From a virus, in the IMG/VR virus record IMGVR_UViG_3300035670_001244, positions 1-23,841 of that record: a stretch of 23,841 nt of DNA; one strand, written 5' to 3'. The notes beneath the pieces were generated by a model. It did not search any database. It saw nothing but the letters and a program-made list of their open reading frames with translations, and was not told the DNA's origin. Below, one piece after another: positions 1 through 6,528 of this stretch. The position numbers and the translations under genes were made by a program. Within the stretch, counting starts at the first letter, position 1. Each line of letters starts with the position of its first letter.

Positions 1-101
1 CCACGCTGGCGCTGCGTGCGCCGCACGGCCATGGTGTCAGCGGGCTTGCCCGGCTGCGGAGGCGGCGGGGGCGGCGGGATGTTGGGGGTCGACATGCACA
101 T
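1..101 (-). CDS. Proline-rich small virion protein, N-terminal part only
   Basis: The minus-strand frame opens at the ATG at 101 and runs off the window edge, so only about 33 residues are seen. It begins MCMSTPNIPPPPPPPQPGK and then becomes basic. A start of the type Met-Cys-Met followed by a polyproline run is typical of a small protein of podovirus-like phages encoded in the head or portal region; its role is not well established. A GGAG sits about 10 nt before the ATG. It lies 61 bp downstream of the large terminase gene in the same direction, which fits a packaging and head operon continuing to the left of the window. The remaining length and function are not visible. Confidence 0.6.
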   Translation of the reverse strand, partial: MCMSTPNIPPPPPPPQPGKPADTMAVRRTQRQR

Positions 102-162
102 GGTTGAGGGTCTCCAGTCGGCTGGCCTATTCTGCGGCGTGCCGTCGAACCCACGGACACGC

Positions 163-1506
163 TCAGAACCCGGCGAGCGGGTCGAACTGGGTCACGGTGT
201 GCGGCTGGTAGCCCAGCGGTCGGACGCCGCCCTGGCGCGCCGCCTCGGCCAGCAGGTTGCGCTCCTTGCGCACCGGGAACGCGAACGTCAACGCCAGCGC
301 ATCGCCCAGGTCAGGCGACGGCAGGCCACGGGCCTTGAGGTCGTCCTTGCTCTCGAGCGCCACGCGGTCCTGGTGGTCGAACTTGTAAGTCGGTGCGGCC
401 AGGTCCTGCTTCAGGCTGACGTCGTTGGGCACGACGCCACCGGCTGCGATCCAGTCGCGCATCTCGTACCACATCTCGGCGCGCTTGTTGACGTAGCGCG
501 GCCGGTTGGGCTTGCCGCCGAAGTGCACCTCGGTGACGTCGAACCCCAGCTGGCGCAGCTTGTCGATCACCCCGGCCCCGTTGCCCGCGTCGACGAACAC
601 CGCGTCGGCCCGGGTGTCCTCGATGGTCTGCGCCACGTGCGCGGCCAGGGCCATGTTGTCGAGCTTGGTGTAGACCTTGAACGGCCGGCAGTTGAGCCCC
701 TGGCGCGTGGCGATGACGCTGCGGTCGTCGCCGAAGCGCGCCGGGTCGACGCCCAGGATCACCGGCGCGAAGTCGTACTGCTCGCGGCGCAGGTGGCGAC
801 GGCTCGCCTCCTCGATGTCGGCCAGGCTAATGAGCTGCTCGTCGCCCGCGGCGCTGAAGTCGCACAGGTACTCACGGCGCCAGGACATCTCGCTCATCTC
901 GTCCTGCAGCCGCGCCACCTCGGCCCGGGGCAGCGAGTCGGTGTCGTGCACCGTGTAGAGCGAGGCGTGCCAGTCAGGCTTGTCGCGCGCGCCGAAGAAG
1001 AGCTGCGAGAACAGGTTGACGCCCTTGGGCGTGCCGATGAACAGCGCCCAGCCCTGGCGGTCGGACAGCGCCGGCTGCAGGATGTCGTCCCACACCTCGG
1101 GCTTCATCTGCGCCACCTCGTCGAGCACCACGCCGTCGAGGCGCACGCCGCGCATGGCGTCGGGGTTGTCGGCGCCGTAGATGCGAATGGTGGCGTTGTT
1201 GGTGGTCAGCCGCACCCACAGCTCGGACTCGTTGGCCTCGGCCAGGCCGGCGAGCTGCAAGGGCATGGTCTTCTGCTTCAGGCGCTGCCAGGCGATCGCC
1301 TTGGCCTGCTTGAGCTGCGGCGCCACGTAGAAGAACAGCCCGAGCTCGTGCGGGAAGCGCAGCGCCTTGTCGATCAGCTCGGACAGGGCCAGCTCGGTCT
1401 TGCCGGCCCGGCGGTGCAGCGCCAGCACCGTGAAGCGCCGGCGGTTGGCGTGGCACTCACGCTGCCAGGCGCGCGGCCGGTAGCCCAGGTCGATGATGCG
1501 GGTCAC
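163..1506 (-). CDS. terL: Terminase large subunit (packaging ATPase/nuclease)
   Basis: This 447-residue protein is the motor that pumps DNA into the prohead and cuts it. The ATPase half shows a Walker A variant HRRAGKT at residues 31-37, Walker B VVLDEVA at 126-132 and a coupling motif FIGTPKG at 156-162. The RNase H-like nuclease half shows GVDPARFGDD with Asp254, VFVDAGNGAG with Asp306, and PSPDLGDAL with Asp402, the expected acidic metal ligands. The start is a GTG at 1506 whose GTGA overlaps the stop of the small terminase gene, indicating translational coupling. The length is normal for compact terminases. A long open frame on the opposite strand is a by-product of high GC. Which packaging mode the phage uses cannot be read from this. 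Confidence 0.96.
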   Translation of the reverse strand: MTRIIDLGYRPRAWQRECHANRRRFTVLALHRRAGKTELALSELIDKALRFPHELGLFFYVAPQLKQAKAIAWQRLKQKTMPLQLAGLAEANESELWVRLTTNNATIRIYGADNPDAMRGVRLDGVVLDEVAQMKPEVWDDILQPALSDRQGWALFIGTPKGVNLFSQLFFGARDKPDWHASLYTVHDTDSLPRAEVARLQDEMSEMSWRREYLCDFSAAGDEQLISLADIEEASRRHLRREQYDFAPVILGVDPARFGDDRSVIATRQGLNCRPFKVYTKLDNMALAAHVAQTIEDTRADAVFVDAGNGAGVIDKLRQLGFDVTEVHFGGKPNRPRYVNKRAEMWYEMRDWIAAGGVVPNDVSLKQDLAAPTYKFDHQDRVALESKDDLKARGLPSPDLGDALALTFAFPVRKERNLLAEAARQGGVRPLGYQPHTVTQFDPLAGF

Positions 1507-1934
1507 ACCAGGTCGGCCAGGTCGATGCCATCACCGGGCACGCCGGTCGTGATCACCACCTGCTGGGTCTTCATCGGGCCGCCGTCGGCGCCGGTCTGCT
1601 CAATGCGCTCGGCAAACACCTTCTTGCGCCGGCCCTTGAGCAGCAGCGCCAGCAGCGAGTCGCTGTAGACCGTCTTGGTGCCGATCAGCAGGCCGCCCTG
1701 GTAAACGGGCTCCACGACGCCCTCGAGCGCCCTGCGCCGGGCCTCGCGCTCAAGCTTGTCGGCAGCCATGTCGATGGCCTCGTCGACCTGCCTAGCGAAC
1801 TCCGGGTCGTCCTGGCGCCGGCGCCAGACGTTGGTCCGATCAACGCCAGCCGCTTCGGCCGCGTCGGTCAGGATGCCAGTCTCGGCCAGGTGCGCGAGGA
1901 ACGCATCGGTCCATAGGTGTCGCAGGTTGCCCAT
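1503..1934 (-). CDS. terS: Terminase small subunit
   Basis: This 143-residue protein directly precedes and overlaps terL by four bases, the standard position of the DNA-recognition subunit of terminase. Residues about 8-45 form a helix-turn-helix-like segment (LAETGILTDAAEAAGVDRTN followed by a WRRR helix), as in small terminases that select the pac or cos site. The middle, about 48-75, is an amphipathic helix suited to ring oligomerisation, and the C-terminus is acidic, where TerL usually docks. The ATG at 1934 is the first in frame. It lies 24 bp downstream of another small HTH gene in the same direction. The call rests on position and domain shape. Confidence 0.88.
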   Translation of the reverse strand: MGNLRHLWTDAFLAHLAETGILTDAAEAAGVDRTNVWRRRQDDPEFARQVDEAIDMAADKLEREARRRALEGVVEPVYQGGLLIGTKTVYSDSLLALLLKGRRKKVFAERIEQTGADGGPMKTQQVVITTGVPGDGIDLADLV

Positions 1935-1958
1935 GCCCCGAATCTACGGGCGCCAGGC

Positions 1959-2213
1959 TCAATCACGGACACGCACCCAACCCGCCGGCACCTGGCCACG
2001 CCGGTAGCCGTGGACGATCTTCCAGACGCAGCCCTTGCTGACCTCCATCTTGCGGGCGATCTCGGCCAGCGTCATGCCCTGCTCGGCCAGCTCGTGCACC
2101 AGCTCGACTTCGTGGTCTGAAAGCACCGCGCCAGGGTGCGACTCGCCGATCCGGCGCCGCGCGTCGTTCACCGGCACCATGCGATTTTTTCCAAGCGTGC
2201 GCACCTTCACCAT
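1959..2213 (-). CDS. Small helix-turn-helix DNA-binding protein
   Basis: This protein has 84 residues when started at the ATG at 2213. Residues about 34-72 (ELVHELAEQGMTLAEIARKM, then SKGCVWKIVHGYRR) form a homeodomain/resolvase-like helix-turn-helix, with a basic tail. The open frame extends further upstream, but that part is an artificial cysteine-rich translation of the GTTGC repeats, so the downstream ATG is preferred. The purine-rich GGAAGAGAAAGG upstream may help translation. The gene sits between the repeat-filled spacer and terS. It could regulate the packaging genes, bind the repeats, or help choose the packaging site; none of these is shown by the sequence. Confidence 0.75.
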   Translation of the reverse strand: MVKVRTLGKNRMVPVNDARRRIGESHPGAVLSDHEVELVHELAEQGMTLAEIARKMEVSKGCVWKIVHGYRRGQVPAGWVRVRD

Positions 2214-2246
2214 GGCCTCGGGCCTTTCTCTTCCAGTCCGCAAAAA

Positions 2247-2373
2247 GCAACGCAACAACCCCCGGTGCATGCAACAAACGCAACAACCCCTAGGGTGTTG
2301 TTGCGTTGCGTTGCAGGTTGCACCTCCGCATTTGCAACGCAACGCGCTGTTGCAGCTCGTGTTGCAGTGTTGC
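2247..2373. repeat. Cluster of GTTGC/GCAAC pentamers, candidate origin or operator region
   Basis: The spacer between the primase gene and the small HTH gene holds 13 copies of one pentamer: GCAAC starts at 2247, 2252, 2271, 2280, 2334 and 2339, and GTTGC starts at 2300, 2305, 2310, 2317, 2349, 2361 and 2369. The 12-mer CGCAACAACCCC occurs twice, at 2251-2262 and 2279-2290. Dense short repeats next to a primase gene resemble iterons of a replication origin or a multi-site operator. No protein is known to bind here. The rest of the 180-bp spacer holds no convincing gene. Confidence 0.7.
2279..2305. promoter_or_regulatory. Inverted repeat centred on CCCTAGGG
   Basis: CGCAACAAC at 2279-2287, the palindrome CCCTAGGG at 2288-2295 and GTTGTTGCG at 2297-2305 form an almost perfect inverted repeat with a single unpaired T at 2296. 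It lies within the pentamer cluster and could be a dimer binding site or a cruciform. It has no T-run, so it is not a typical intrinsic terminator. Confidence 0.6.
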
Positions 2374-2393
2374 AAGCAGTTTTTTGCAAGCGT

Positions 2394-4346
2394 TTAGAGG
2401 ACACTCAGGCACCCGTCTTCTGCAAAAAACGGCGAGTTGTCACCCTCGCAGAGCACCTTCAGCGCCCGCCTGGCGCGCTGCATCCGCGTGTCGCGCTTGC
2501 CCTGCTCGGGCTCGGGCAACCGCCTGGCGGCCTCTTTCAGGGCCGCGTCGATCTCGATGCCGGCCGCCTGGAACTCCGCCATCTCCATCACGACTGCGTG
2601 CACGACCGACTCCACCGCACCCATCGGGCGCGCGGCCTGAGCCTTGATCGCGCCGAGTTCGACCTCGCGCACGGTGCAGGAGGTGATGACGTCGCCGTCC
2701 TCGTCGACGCCGATGGACTGGATGTCGAGGTCGAACCCCCAGGCCTGGTCGTCCGAGCCGTCCTTCATCTTGCTGGTGCGCAGCATCCGCCCGGCTTCCA
2801 GGCGCAGCACCTCGAGCTCGGCATCGGCCGCGGCCTTGAGGCCTGACCAGCCCCGGGCACCGCGGGTCAGGTCCTTGCCTGCGTGATGCACCAGCACCAC
2901 CACGGCGCCCGTGGCGCGATGGATGCCCTTGCAGTGGGCCAGGGCCTTGCCCATGTCCTCGGCGGCGTTCTCGTTGGCCCCTGGTGTGGTCTGGGCGAAG
3001 GTGTCGATGACGACGACGTCGGCGCGGCCGATGGCCCGGCAGACGTCGAGCGCGTCGTCACGCTGCAGCAGGTTGGGCGCCGCGGCGATGACGCCGAGGT
3101 TGAGCTCGCACTGGTGCGCCTGCTGATAGGCCACGAGGCGGTTGCGGAACCCGCCGGCGCCCTCGGCGCAGATGTAGACCACCCTGCCCTGGTGGACGCG
3201 GTGCCCGCGCCAGGCGATGCCTCGATCGATGGCCGCGGCGATGTCCAGCGCGATGAAGCTCTTGCCCGAGCCTGACTCGCCAAACAGCACCACCAGCTCG
3301 GCGCGCGGCAGCACGCCCTTGACGATCCACGACGGCGCCGGCTGGCTGGTGAAGTTGGCCGCGGTGATGACCTCGAACCGGTTGGGCTTGTCGGCCTGGG
3401 CGGCCGGCTGCGCCTCGCCCTCCTCCACCAGCGCATCGAACTCCTCGGCACTGGCTGGGCCTGCGTCGAGCGGGCGGCCGAGCATCTTGCCGATCGAGCG
3501 CATGGTCACTGGCTCACCGCGGCCGCGACCGAACGTGCGCCAGTGGGTCATGAGGTTGTCGCTGCCCTTGTACTTGGCGCCGCGGCTGGACCACTCGTCC
3601 CAGACCTGGAACCCGTCGGGCCCGAGCTCGTGGTGCAGGGCCATGCCCACGCGCAGCCAGTGCTCGAACCCCAGGTCGGGGTCGAGGTCGGCAACGGCGC
3701 GCTTGACCTGGCCAGCGCTCATGCCCAGGCGCTCGGTGCTCGAGTCGCTGCGCTCGGTGCGATGCCCGAACCGGCGGTTGACCTCGGCAATCACCTGCTC
3801 GTTGAGCGGGGCCACGGTGTTGTCAGTGCCGACGAGCTCGACGACCTCGAGCACGTTGCCCGTCCAGGTGACGAAGCCCTTGTCGCTGAACGTTTCGAAC
3901 CCCCAGCGGTTGGAGGTCGAGGGCGACTTCGCGTTGGCCAGCTGGCCACGGTAGACCGCGTGCACGCCAGTGCCCGAGGGGGAGAGCTCGGCGTAGGTGT
4001 CGCTGACCATGGCCAGCACCTCGGTGTCGATCTCGCCGGCATCGACGCAGTGGTCGAAGTCGAGCACCGTGATGCCGAACTCGGGCATGAGCGCCAGGCC
4101 GATGCCGTCGAACCCGCGCCTGGCAGCTGCGGTGCGCGCCGCCTCGAACGTCGTGAGCTTGGCGCGGTCAGTGGGTGAACCGTTCTGTCCAGCGCGACGC
4201 TCGCCGGTGGCGTAGAACGGAATCTTGCGGGCCTTGCCCGCCTCGTCCTCCTCCAGCCTCCACATCAACCAGCCTGGCAGGCGCTTCAGGTCGTCGGGGG
4301 CATTGAGTTGGCGCACGTGCGGGGTGATTCTTGTCACGGCGCTCAT
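2394..4346 (-). CDS. Primase-polymerase fused to RecA-like ATPase/helicase
   Basis: This 650-residue two-part replication protein probably primes and unwinds phage DNA. The N-terminal half looks like an archaeo-eukaryotic primase/PrimPol: PGWLMWRLEE near residue 24, an LDFDH metal motif with Asp96 and Asp98, and SGTGVH at 124-129. Residues about 215-290 resemble a PriCT_2 domain (WLRVGMALHH, then WDEWSSRGAKY). The C-terminal half is AAA_25/RepA-like, with Walker A GESGSGKS at 356-363, Walker B VVVIDT at 444-449 and VLVHHAGKD further on. The ATG at 4346 follows the upstream stop by three bases, so it is co-transcribed with the HTH gene at 4350-4703. It is encoded opposite to the DNA polymerase genes, which is less usual. 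Catalytic activity is inferred from motifs. Confidence 0.88.
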   Translation of the reverse strand: MSAVTRITPHVRQLNAPDDLKRLPGWLMWRLEEDEAGKARKIPFYATGERRAGQNGSPTDRAKLTTFEAARTAAARRGFDGIGLALMPEFGITVLDFDHCVDAGEIDTEVLAMVSDTYAELSPSGTGVHAVYRGQLANAKSPSTSNRWGFETFSDKGFVTWTGNVLEVVELVGTDNTVAPLNEQVIAEVNRRFGHRTERSDSSTERLGMSAGQVKRAVADLDPDLGFEHWLRVGMALHHELGPDGFQVWDEWSSRGAKYKGSDNLMTHWRTFGRGRGEPVTMRSIGKMLGRPLDAGPASAEEFDALVEEGEAQPAAQADKPNRFEVITAANFTSQPAPSWIVKGVLPRAELVVLFGESGSGKSFIALDIAAAIDRGIAWRGHRVHQGRVVYICAEGAGGFRNRLVAYQQAHQCELNLGVIAAAPNLLQRDDALDVCRAIGRADVVVIDTFAQTTPGANENAAEDMGKALAHCKGIHRATGAVVVLVHHAGKDLTRGARGWSGLKAAADAELEVLRLEAGRMLRTSKMKDGSDDQAWGFDLDIQSIGVDEDGDVITSCTVREVELGAIKAQAARPMGAVESVVHAVVMEMAEFQAAGIEIDAALKEAARRLPEPEQGKRDTRMQRARRALKVLCEGDNSPFFAEDGCLSVL

Positions 4347-4349
4347 CTC

Positions 4350-4703
4350 TCAGTCGGCAGAGCCGCCCTCGGTTTCGAGCTCGAGCATGGCCTCGCTCAC
4401 GATGGGGAACTCGCTGGCCACGGCACGGGGCCCGAGGCAGCGCTGCGCGTAGCTGCACTGGCGGCACGCCTCGGTCAGGTCGGTGCGCAGCAGCACCGGC
4501 AGGCGGCCCTTGCTGGCGCGCGCCATGGCCTTGCTGGCGGCCTCGAACTCACCGGCCCGGGCAGCGCTCACCTCGCGGTGCCCGCCGGCGTACTGGTGCA
4601 GCATGCCGCGGCTGGTGCCCACCGCCTCGGCCAGGAGATCCTGCTCGGCGACGGTGGCGGCCTGCATCCAGGCCTTGAGTGCGGTGATGGTCTTCATGGT
4701 CAT
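4350..4703 (-). CDS. YdaS/Cro-like HTH regulator with a cysteine motif
   Basis: This is a 117-residue protein. Residues about 4-55 (ALKAWMQAATVAEQDLLAEA, then GTSRGMLHQYAGG) form a YdaS/Cro-type helix-turn-helix. The second half carries LPVLLRTDLTEACRQCSYA with a nearby third Cys, a motif often seen at the C-terminus of Cro/YdaS-type proteins of proteobacterial prophages. It is the first gene of the leftward operon and diverges from the repressor-like gene at 4787, the usual place for a Cro-like early regulator. ATGs at 4703 and 4697 are both possible; no strong ribosome site separates them. A palindromic operator with an extended -10 element on this strand lies about 30 bp upstream. Confidence 0.8.
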   Translation of the reverse strand: MTMKTITALKAWMQAATVAEQDLLAEAVGTSRGMLHQYAGGHREVSAARAGEFEAASKAMARASKGRLPVLLRTDLTEACRQCSYAQRCLGPRAVASEFPIVSEAMLELETEGGSAD

Positions 4704-4730
4704 CGGGGTTAGGGTCAGGGGAGCCCCGAC

Positions 4731-4746
4731 TGTAGCAGTTGCGACA
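4731..4746. promoter_or_regulatory. Operator palindrome in the divergent switch region
   Basis: TGTAGCAGTTGCGACA matches the consensus TGTAGCAnnTGCTACA at 13 of 14 defined positions. On the minus strand its arm gives TGCTACAGT, a fit to the extended -10 pattern TGnTAnnnT, placed so that transcription would start about 20 bp before the gene at 4703. A second, degraded copy with an intact TGCTAC half-site is at 4752-4767, spaced 21 bp. Confidence 0.7.
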
Positions 4747-4786
4747 GGCCTTGCACACCCTGCTACGCCGTGCCACGCTATGTGCG

Positions 4787-5215
4787 ATGCGCTCGATCTA
4801 CGACCTGCGACGCGACAACCTGCGCCGGCTCATCGGCCAGTGGGGCGGGCCGACCAGCCTGTCGCGCAAGCTGGGCCACGCCAACGGGTCCTACGTGGCG
4901 CAGCTGGCCGGGCCCAGGCCGTCGCGCGAAGTGTCGGAGAAGGTCGCCCGGGAAATCGAGGGCAAGCTCAAGCTGCCCCTGGGCTGGATGGATCAGGAGC
5001 ACCCGGCCGGCGGCCAGCACCTGAACGACGAGGCCCTGACCGAGTGTGTCAAGGCGGTGGCGACGTGTTTGCGTGACGCCGGTCTCAGACCGCCCCCTGG
5101 ACAGTACGCGACGATCGTGCAGTTGACTTATGACCGGATGAAGCTCACCGGCCAGGTCGACGAGGACTACATCAACAAACTGATCGACTTGGCCCGAGGA
5201 GGCGGCCACGCATGA
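4787..5215 (+). CDS. XRE-family phage repressor candidate
   Basis: This is a 142-residue protein. The N-terminus (MRSIYDLRRDNLRRLIGQWG, then TSLSRKLGHANGSYVAQLAG) is an XRE-type helix-turn-helix followed by REVSEKVAREIE and LPLGWMD, a pattern common in repressors of Burkholderia-type prophages. The C-terminal part (about 85-142) is helical and could be a dimerisation domain; no LexA-like Ser/Lys protease signature is seen. The open frame extends to a TTG at 4739, but the ATG at 4787 starts the conserved domain and is preferred. There is no clear Shine-Dalgarno before it, so the message may have a very short leader. It is the best candidate binder of the TGTAGCAnnTGCTACA operators, by position only. 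Confidence 0.8.
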   Translation: MRSIYDLRRDNLRRLIGQWGGPTSLSRKLGHANGSYVAQLAGPRPSREVSEKVAREIEGKLKLPLGWMDQEHPAGGQHLNDEALTECVKAVATCLRDAGLRPPPGQYATIVQLTYDRMKLTGQVDEDYINKLIDLARGGGHA

Positions 5216-5379
5216 GCAACGAGGAAATCAAGCAACGGATTGCGTACCTGATCGAGCACGGGGGTCTGTACGACGACCCGATCGGGGACCTGCGCCGATG
5301 CCTGCGCCGCATCGGCATCGGACTGAGCCTGGTGCTCTGCATCGTGACCGCGAACTTCCTGACCCGCGTCCTGTTCTGA
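5212..5379 (+). CDS. Small membrane protein, unknown function
   Basis: This 55-residue protein overlaps the repressor stop through ATGA, so it is translationally coupled to it. The first 33 residues are polar and charged (MSNEEIKQRIAYLIEHGG, then LYDDPIGDLRRCLRR). The C-terminus (IGIGLSLVLCIVTANFLTRV) is a single hydrophobic segment long enough to span the membrane. Co-transcription with a repressor suggests a lysogenic-state gene such as a superinfection-exclusion or immunity factor, but no homology supports that. A strong terminator follows 15 bp later and closes the operon. Confidence 0.6.
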   Translation: MSNEEIKQRIAYLIEHGGLYDDPIGDLRRCLRRIGIGLSLVLCIVTANFLTRVLF

Positions 5380-5394
5380 TCCGAGCTTGATGCT

Positions 5395-5422
5395 AAAGCC
5401 CGAGCTGATCACTCGGGCTTTT
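5395..5422 (+). terminator. Rho-independent terminator after the repressor operon
   Basis: A perfect 10-bp stem, AAAGCCCGAG at 5395-5404 and CTCGGGCTTT at 5412-5421, with a 7-nt loop and a short T-run at 5419-5422. It ends the repressor/membrane-protein transcript just before the operator at 5437. Confidence 0.85.
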
Positions 5423-5436
5423 CTGCGGGCGTCAGA

Positions 5437-5452
5437 TTTAGCATGTGCTACA
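5437..5452 (+). promoter_or_regulatory. Operator palindrome with embedded extended -10
   Basis: TTTAGCATGTGCTACA matches the operator consensus at 13 of 14 defined positions. The right arm continues as TGCTACAGT, which fits TGnTAnnnT. Transcription would start near 5461, about 26 bp before the ATG at 5487. No convincing -35 box was found. Confidence 0.65.
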
Positions 5453-5486
5453 GTCGAGCCATCGACAACGCAACTGGAGCAGCAAC

Positions 5487-5717
5487 ATGGACCACGCAGC
5501 AAACCTCGCCCTCTTCCTCACCGAGCGCAAGGGCTCGTGCCTGGCAACCTGGAGCGGCCACCTGCTCGCCGCCGAGCAGCGCGCCCTGTTCGGCCGCTTC
5601 CTGGGCAAGGGCAAGCTCTGGATCGACGGCGCAGCCGAGACCATCGAGCACCACCGCAAGGTCGGCTTCGGCTTCGACAGCGAGTGCACCGCCAACCTCA
5701 AGTGGAGCGCACTGTGA
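5487..5717 (+). CDS. Hypothetical protein
   Basis: This 76-residue protein is not recognised. It begins MDHAANLALFLTERKGSCLA and contains AEQRALFGRFLGKGKLWIDG and a HHRKVGFGFDSEC segment; it looks soluble and mixed alpha/beta. The ATG at 5487 has GGAG seven bases upstream and is preferred over an earlier in-frame TTG-type start at 5445 that lies inside the promoter region. It is the first gene after the operator at 5437 and overlaps the next gene by GTGA. The position suggests an early lytic gene under repressor control. Confidence 0.6.
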   Translation: MDHAANLALFLTERKGSCLATWSGHLLAAEQRALFGRFLGKGKLWIDGAAETIEHHRKVGFGFDSECTANLKWSAL

Positions 5718-6031
5718 GCGACACCAAGCGCCTGATCAAGGCGTTCAGCGAAGCGCTGGACGCTCGCACGAACCCGGCCGACGACTGGGTACAGGTCGGT
5801 CAAGGTTTCCTGTCCGAGGCCATTGACCACATGGACTGGCTGGAGAAGGGCGTGGTCGAGTGGCGCGCCGAAGCCCAGCGTAATGCGCGGTACGCCGAAG
5901 CAGCGCGAGCGACTGCGCGCGTGGCCATAGGTCACCTGCAGGCAATACTGCAGCCACCTGCCACCGCAGCAGAGCAGCAGCGCGCAGACACCGCCGCGCG
6001 CAATTGGCTCGACAGCATCGGCGCCGACTGA
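5714..6031 (+). CDS. Hypothetical helical protein
   Basis: This 105-residue protein starts at a GTG whose GTGA overlaps the preceding stop, an arrangement used throughout this phage. The protein is rich in Ala, Arg and Glu and is predicted to be almost entirely helical (for example LEKGVVEWRAEAQRNARYAE). It shows no signal peptide, membrane segment or catalytic motif, and no family is recognised. A six-T run directly after the stop may be part of a weak terminator. It is likely co-expressed with the gene at 5487. Confidence 0.6.
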   Translation: MSDTKRLIKAFSEALDARTNPADDWVQVGQGFLSEAIDHMDWLEKGVVEWRAEAQRNARYAEAARATARVAIGHLQAILQPPATAAEQQRADTAARNWLDSIGAD

Positions 6032-6037
6032 TTTTTT
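6013..6037 (+). terminator. Weak candidate terminator
   Basis: An imperfect hairpin (CAG, a 2-nt bulge, TCG, loop GCGC, CGA, CTG at 6013-6030) overlaps the stop of the gene ending at 6031 and is followed by six T residues at 6032-6037. The stem is short. Its position just before the next operator makes termination plausible but not certain. Confidence 0.3.
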
Positions 6038-6051
6038 ACTTCCCCCCGGAC

Positions 6052-6067
6052 TGTCGCAGGTGCTACA
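6052..6067 (+). promoter_or_regulatory. Operator palindrome with extended flanks
   Basis: TGTCGCAGGTGCTACA matches the operator consensus at 13 of 14 defined positions. The symmetry extends outward, with GGAC before and GTCC after. The right arm TGCTACAGT fits an extended -10, giving a start near 6076, about 34 bp before the GTG at 6110. Confidence 0.7.
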
Positions 6068-6074
6068 GTCCACC

Positions 6075-6090
6075 TCCCGCAACTGCTAAA
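6075..6090 (+). promoter_or_regulatory. Second, weaker operator copy
   Basis: TCCCGCAACTGCTAAA keeps 10 of the 14 defined operator positions, including the core GCAnnTGCTA. Its centre is 23 bp from that of the stronger site at 6052, a spacing compatible with cooperative binding of two dimers. Confidence 0.4.
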
Positions 6091-6109
6091 CCCTGAAAGG
6101 ACTAGTGCA

Positions 6110-6526
6110 GTGATCAACGTGACCCTCACCTTCAGCAGCGTCGCCGAGCTGCTGGAGTTCTTCACCACCAGCCAGGCCCCGGCCACGGCGGTCAAGGTGG
6201 AGACGGCGCCCGCCGTCCCAAAGTCGAAGCGGGCAGCGCCCGCGCCGGTACCTGCCCCCGAGCCGGAGGCTGCCCCTGGCCCGAGTACTGCGACACCCAC
6301 GGAGGCCCCAGCCCCGGTCGCTGCGCCCGAGCCGGCACCTGAGCCGGAGGCTGCGCCTGGCGTGGCCTACGCTGACCTGCAGAAGGCGGTGCTGGCGCTG
6401 TACACCAAGGACCGCGCCAAGGCCGCGGGCATCGCCACCGAGATGGGCTTCGCGTCGTTCAAGGTCATGCCCGCCGAGCGCTGGGCCGAGGCCCTGGCCA
6501 AGGTCAACGCCGCGCTGGAGGGCTGA
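6110..6526 (+). CDS. Hypothetical protein with Pro/Ala/Glu linker
   Basis: This 138-residue protein starts at GTG, with AAAGGA eight bases upstream. It has three parts: a short N-terminal segment MINVTLTFSSVAELLEFFTT (1-20), a low-complexity Ala/Pro/Glu linker (about 25-83) with the repeated unit PEPEAAPG, and a compact C-terminal helical domain (about 85-138, YADLQKAVLALYTKD, then PAERWAEALAKVNAAL). Two-domain proteins of this shape occur at the head of phage recombination/replication clusters and often bind nucleic acid or partners, but no function is established. It opens the operon that leads to the DUF2800, DUF2815 and polymerase genes. Confidence 0.65.
   Translation: MINVTLTFSSVAELLEFFTTSQAPATAVKVETAPAVPKSKRAAPAPVPAPEPEAAPGPSTATPTEAPAPVAAPEPAPEPEAAPGVAYADLQKAVLALYTKDRAKAAGIATEMGFASFKVMPAERWAEALAKVNAALEG
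6257..6361 (+). repeat. Direct repeat coding for the linker
   Basis: Two 24-bp units, at 6257-6280 and 6338-6361, differ at only two positions and encode the repeated PEPEAAPG linker segment. Such repeats can change copy number by slippage or recombination and so alter linker length. Confidence 0.6.
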
Positions 6527-6528
6527 TC

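Noticed and set aside
16-1668. 550-residue plus-strand open frame opposite the terminase genes
   Set aside because: It is fully antisense to terL/terS, has a repetitive Arg/Val/Gly/Leu composition and no domain; such frames arise from high GC.
2214-2375. N-terminal extension of the small HTH protein rich in cysteine
   Set aside because: It is a translation of the GTTGC repeat array; the ATG at 2213 starts the compact domain.
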